From Mucilaginibacter gilvus (lineage in GTDB: Bacteria; Bacteroidota; Bacteroidia; Sphingobacteriales; Sphingobacteriaceae), in the NCBI RefSeq assembly GCF_004054195.1, contig NZ_SBIW01000003.1, positions 372,001 through 436,000 on the forward strand: a stretch of 64,000 nucleotides of DNA, written 5' to 3'. Below, piece after piece: positions 62,184 through 64,000 of this stretch (position 1 is the stretch's first letter; every line of letters begins with the position of its first letter). The notes under the pieces are model-generated. The model was given only the letters and a program-made list of their open reading frames with translations. It did no database searches and was not told the origin of the DNA. A program made the translations under genes and the position numbers.

Positions 62184-62208
62184 ACCCTTGCAGCACCACG
62201 TTTAATAT

Positions 62209-64000
62209 ATGAAGAGCAGCCATAAAGGTTTTGCGGACGGGGCGCTTTTCGCGCTGAATGTTTTTATTTTAGTCTTATTACTTGCAGGCGATAGCCTGGT
62301 GGTGCCGCAATGGTTGCAACCGGCGGGCAGGCTGCACCCGCTTGTGCTGCATTTTCCCATAGTGATACTGATGCTGGCCATGCTGATGGAGTATTTCCGC
62401 TTCCGGCCGGAGTTTATCGACGAAAAACTGTATCAATCTTTTACCAACTATTTGCTGGTGCTGGGGGCTTTGTTTGCTTCGATCACGGTAATTATGGGGC
62501 TGTTGCTTTCGCATGAAGCCGGCTACGAGGGGAGCAATCTGCAATGGCATAAATGGTTTGGGGTAGGGGTGGCCTTTGTAGGCTATGGTGTTTACCTCAT
62601 ACGCAACCGCGAACGTTACACGGCTACCATCGCTAAAACCGGCGCCTTGGTTACTGTTTTTTGCCTGATCATGGCCGGGCATTTCGGCGGGAATATTACC
62701 CATGGGGAAGATTTTGTTTTTGGGCCGGTGATGGATAAGGATAAAAAACAGGTGCCCATTAACGAGGCGCTGGTTTACCAGGATGTGATCGCGCCCATCT
62801 TCGAGGCAAAATGTCAGAGCTGCCATAACGCAGCCAAAACCAAAGGCGGCCTAAAACTTACCGACGAGGAATCTATTCTGAAAGGCGGCAAAAAAGGAAA
62901 ATTGTTTGTGGCCGGCAATCCGCAAATAAGCCTGTTGCTCCAACGCATCCACCTCCCCGAAGCCGAAAAGAAACACATGCCGCCCATAGGAAAACCGCAA
63001 CTCACCGATGAGGAAAAACTACTTCTTTATTTTTGGGTAAAGAACAACGCCGATTTCAAGAAGAAAGTTATCGATCTCCCTGCTACTGATTCCCTGAGGG
63101 TGATCGCTTCTTCGTTTTTAAAACCTGCGGAAAGTACGGAAGAAGCTTACGCTTTTTCTGCCGCCAGCGAAAATGATATCAAAAAACTAAACAACAACTA
63201 CCGCGTGGTTTACCCACTGGCTGCCGAATCGCCTGCTTTGGCGGTAAACATCTACAATAAAAGCACTTTTAACGTAAAGGCTTTGGAAGAACTTAGCCCT
63301 ATTAGCAAACAAGTGGTATCGCTCGACCTGAATAAAATGCCCGTAAAAGATGCCGACCTGAAAGCCGTTGCCAAACTGGAGAACCTGCGCCGGCTGGTGC
63401 TCAACTTTAGCGATGTAACCGGGAAAGGGCTGAAAGAGCTGAGCGGATTAAAAAACCTTCACAGCCTTTCTTTGGCAGGAGTGAAGCTAACCCTTGCCGA
63501 TATCAAACAATTATCCGCTATAAAAAGCCTTACCGAACTGGCCGTTTGGGACACAGGCCTGAAGCCTGACGATTTTAAATCGTTACAAGCTGGCAATAAA
63601 CAGCTAAAAGTATTAACCGGGTTTAAAGATGATGGCAAGCCGGTTAAGCTGACTAACCCAGAGTTGAAAAATACGGCGGTGATATTCAGCGAGAGCTATC
63701 CGCTACAACTTGCTAATCCCATCAAAGGAGTTGAGATCCGCTACACCACAGATAATAGCGCGCCGGATAGCGTCCGTTCCCAATTGTACAAGCGCGTTAC
63801 GGTTATTACCCAAAGTACGGTTATAAAAGCGCGCGCGTTTAAAACCGGGTGGTTAGGCAGCGATGAGGTGCAGTTCAACGTTTACAAATGCCGCTACACG
63901 CCGGATAGCGTGATGTTTATCACCCGCCCGGATGATAAGTATAAAGGCGATGGCGCAAAAACCATTATTGATAAGGACCTTGGCGGCACTGGTTTCGGTA
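62209..64000 (+). CDS. membrane-anchored cytochrome-like protein with LRR-like and chitobiase-like regions (partial)
   Basis: The frame opens at 62209 and runs off the right edge after 597 codons. Several membrane helices occupy the first 180 residues (DUF2231-like: HPLVLHFPIVILMLAML). A c-type heme motif CQSCHN follows at residues 202-207 within a PSCyt1-like domain (MPPIGKPQLTDEEKLLLYFWV). Next come leucine-rich-repeat-like units (about 365-465) and a chitobiase C-terminal-like domain (about 500-560, GVEIRYTTDNSAPDS). It is 25 bp after the NHL gene, and belongs to the same exported oxidoreductase-like cluster. The C-terminal end is unknown. Confidence 0.88.
   Translation, partial: MKSSHKGFADGALFALNVFILVLLLAGDSLVVPQWLQPAGRLHPLVLHFPIVILMLAMLMEYFRFRPEFIDEKLYQSFTNYLLVLGALFASITVIMGLLLSHEAGYEGSNLQWHKWFGVGVAFVGYGVYLIRNRERYTATIAKTGALVTVFCLIMAGHFGGNITHGEDFVFGPVMDKDKKQVPINEALVYQDVIAPIFEAKCQSCHNAAKTKGGLKLTDEESILKGGKKGKLFVAGNPQISLLLQRIHLPEAEKKHMPPIGKPQLTDEEKLLLYFWVKNNADFKKKVIDLPATDSLRVIASSFLKPAESTEEAYAFSAASENDIKKLNNNYRVVYPLAAESPALAVNIYNKSTFNVKALEELSPISKQVVSLDLNKMPVKDADLKAVAKLENLRRLVLNFSDVTGKGLKELSGLKNLHSLSLAGVKLTLADIKQLSAIKSLTELAVWDTGLKPDDFKSLQAGNKQLKVLTGFKDDGKPVKLTNPELKNTAVIFSESYPLQLANPIKGVEIRYTTDNSAPDSVRSQLYKRVTVITQSTVIKARAFKTGWLGSDEVQFNVYKCRYTPDSVMFITRPDDKYKGDGAKTIIDKDLGGTGFG

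Noticed and set aside
1-64000. CRISPR array
   Set aside because: No run of regularly spaced direct repeats with unique spacers was seen; the repeats found are isolated palindromes or pairs.

Overview
The window looks like chromosome of a member of the Bacteroidota, most likely family Sphingobacteriaceae (Mucilaginibacter/Pedobacter-like). The reasons are a SusC-type receptor start at the left edge, promoters of the TTG-N20-TAnnTTTG kind, Bacteroidota-style families (CHASE/GAF/PAS sensors, GlxA regulators, LytS/LytTR pairs, imuA-imuB-dnaE2, NlpC/P60 lipoproteins, paired amidohydrolases) and the remnant of a Bacteroidota conjugation protein. Genus is an inference from protein character only.

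Layout. 1-9945: truncated SusC-like receptor, cupin, GlxA regulator facing two SRPBCC paralogues, a large CHASE-GAF-PAS signalling protein with no ATPase domain, an SDR/AraC pair with an AraC-like direct repeat, and a double VOC protein. 10422-12692: PAS histidine kinase, DksA-like protein, a fragment of a conjugation coupling protein, and a tRNA with CAT anticodon. 12896-18334: the mutasome operon imuA-imuB-dnaE2 (minus strand). 18582-27774: potassium uptake island: sigma-54 response regulator, a 27-codon ORF, kdpF, kdpA, kdpB, kdpC, a stand-alone KdpD N-terminal protein and a separate HAMP histidine kinase; two copies of a palindromic CACAGAG repeat bracket the transporter genes. 27861-31574: sugar isomerase-like protein, NlpC/P60 lipoprotein, and a mutarotase/lactonase/dehydrogenase operon for L-fucose or a similar sugar. 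31694-37237: barrel protein, tandem duplicated membrane proteins, a possible small RNA, acyltransferase, and a LytS/LytTR pair with a matching direct-repeat operator. 37620-45185: carbohydrate-binding protein, MocR regulator with a 20-bp palindrome facing a DoxX gene, EamA exporter, CPBP protease, an epimerase pseudogene, M28 peptidase and ChbG-like deacetylase. 45198-47548: AT-rich accessory genes, including a HEPN-motif protein. 47637-53148: two secreted amidohydrolase-like proteins, an EVE protein and an AHSA1-like protein. 53624-56160: a complete insertion element. 56180-64000: GyrI-like and SMI1-like proteins, then a planctomycete-style cluster (cytochrome/DUF1549/DUF1553, DUF1501, NHL propeller, and a membrane cytochrome protein cut by the window edge).

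The most striking object is the 2537-bp element at 53624-56160. It has perfect 21-bp terminal inverted repeats and a perfect 8-bp target duplication (CAATTAGT). It encodes an IS1-family DDE transposase plus at least three passenger ORFs: a small basic protein, a protein with a HEPN-like R-x4-H motif, and an unknown protein. It landed 20 bp before the GTG start of the GyrI-like gene. The second interesting theme is regulation. The Kdp system uses a split KdpD, an unrelated histidine kinase and a sigma-54 activator, with a candidate -24/-12 promoter. Candidate operators that fit the family of the adjacent regulator were found for the LytTR, AraC-type and MocR genes. All functional statements rest on reading motifs by eye; no database search was run.
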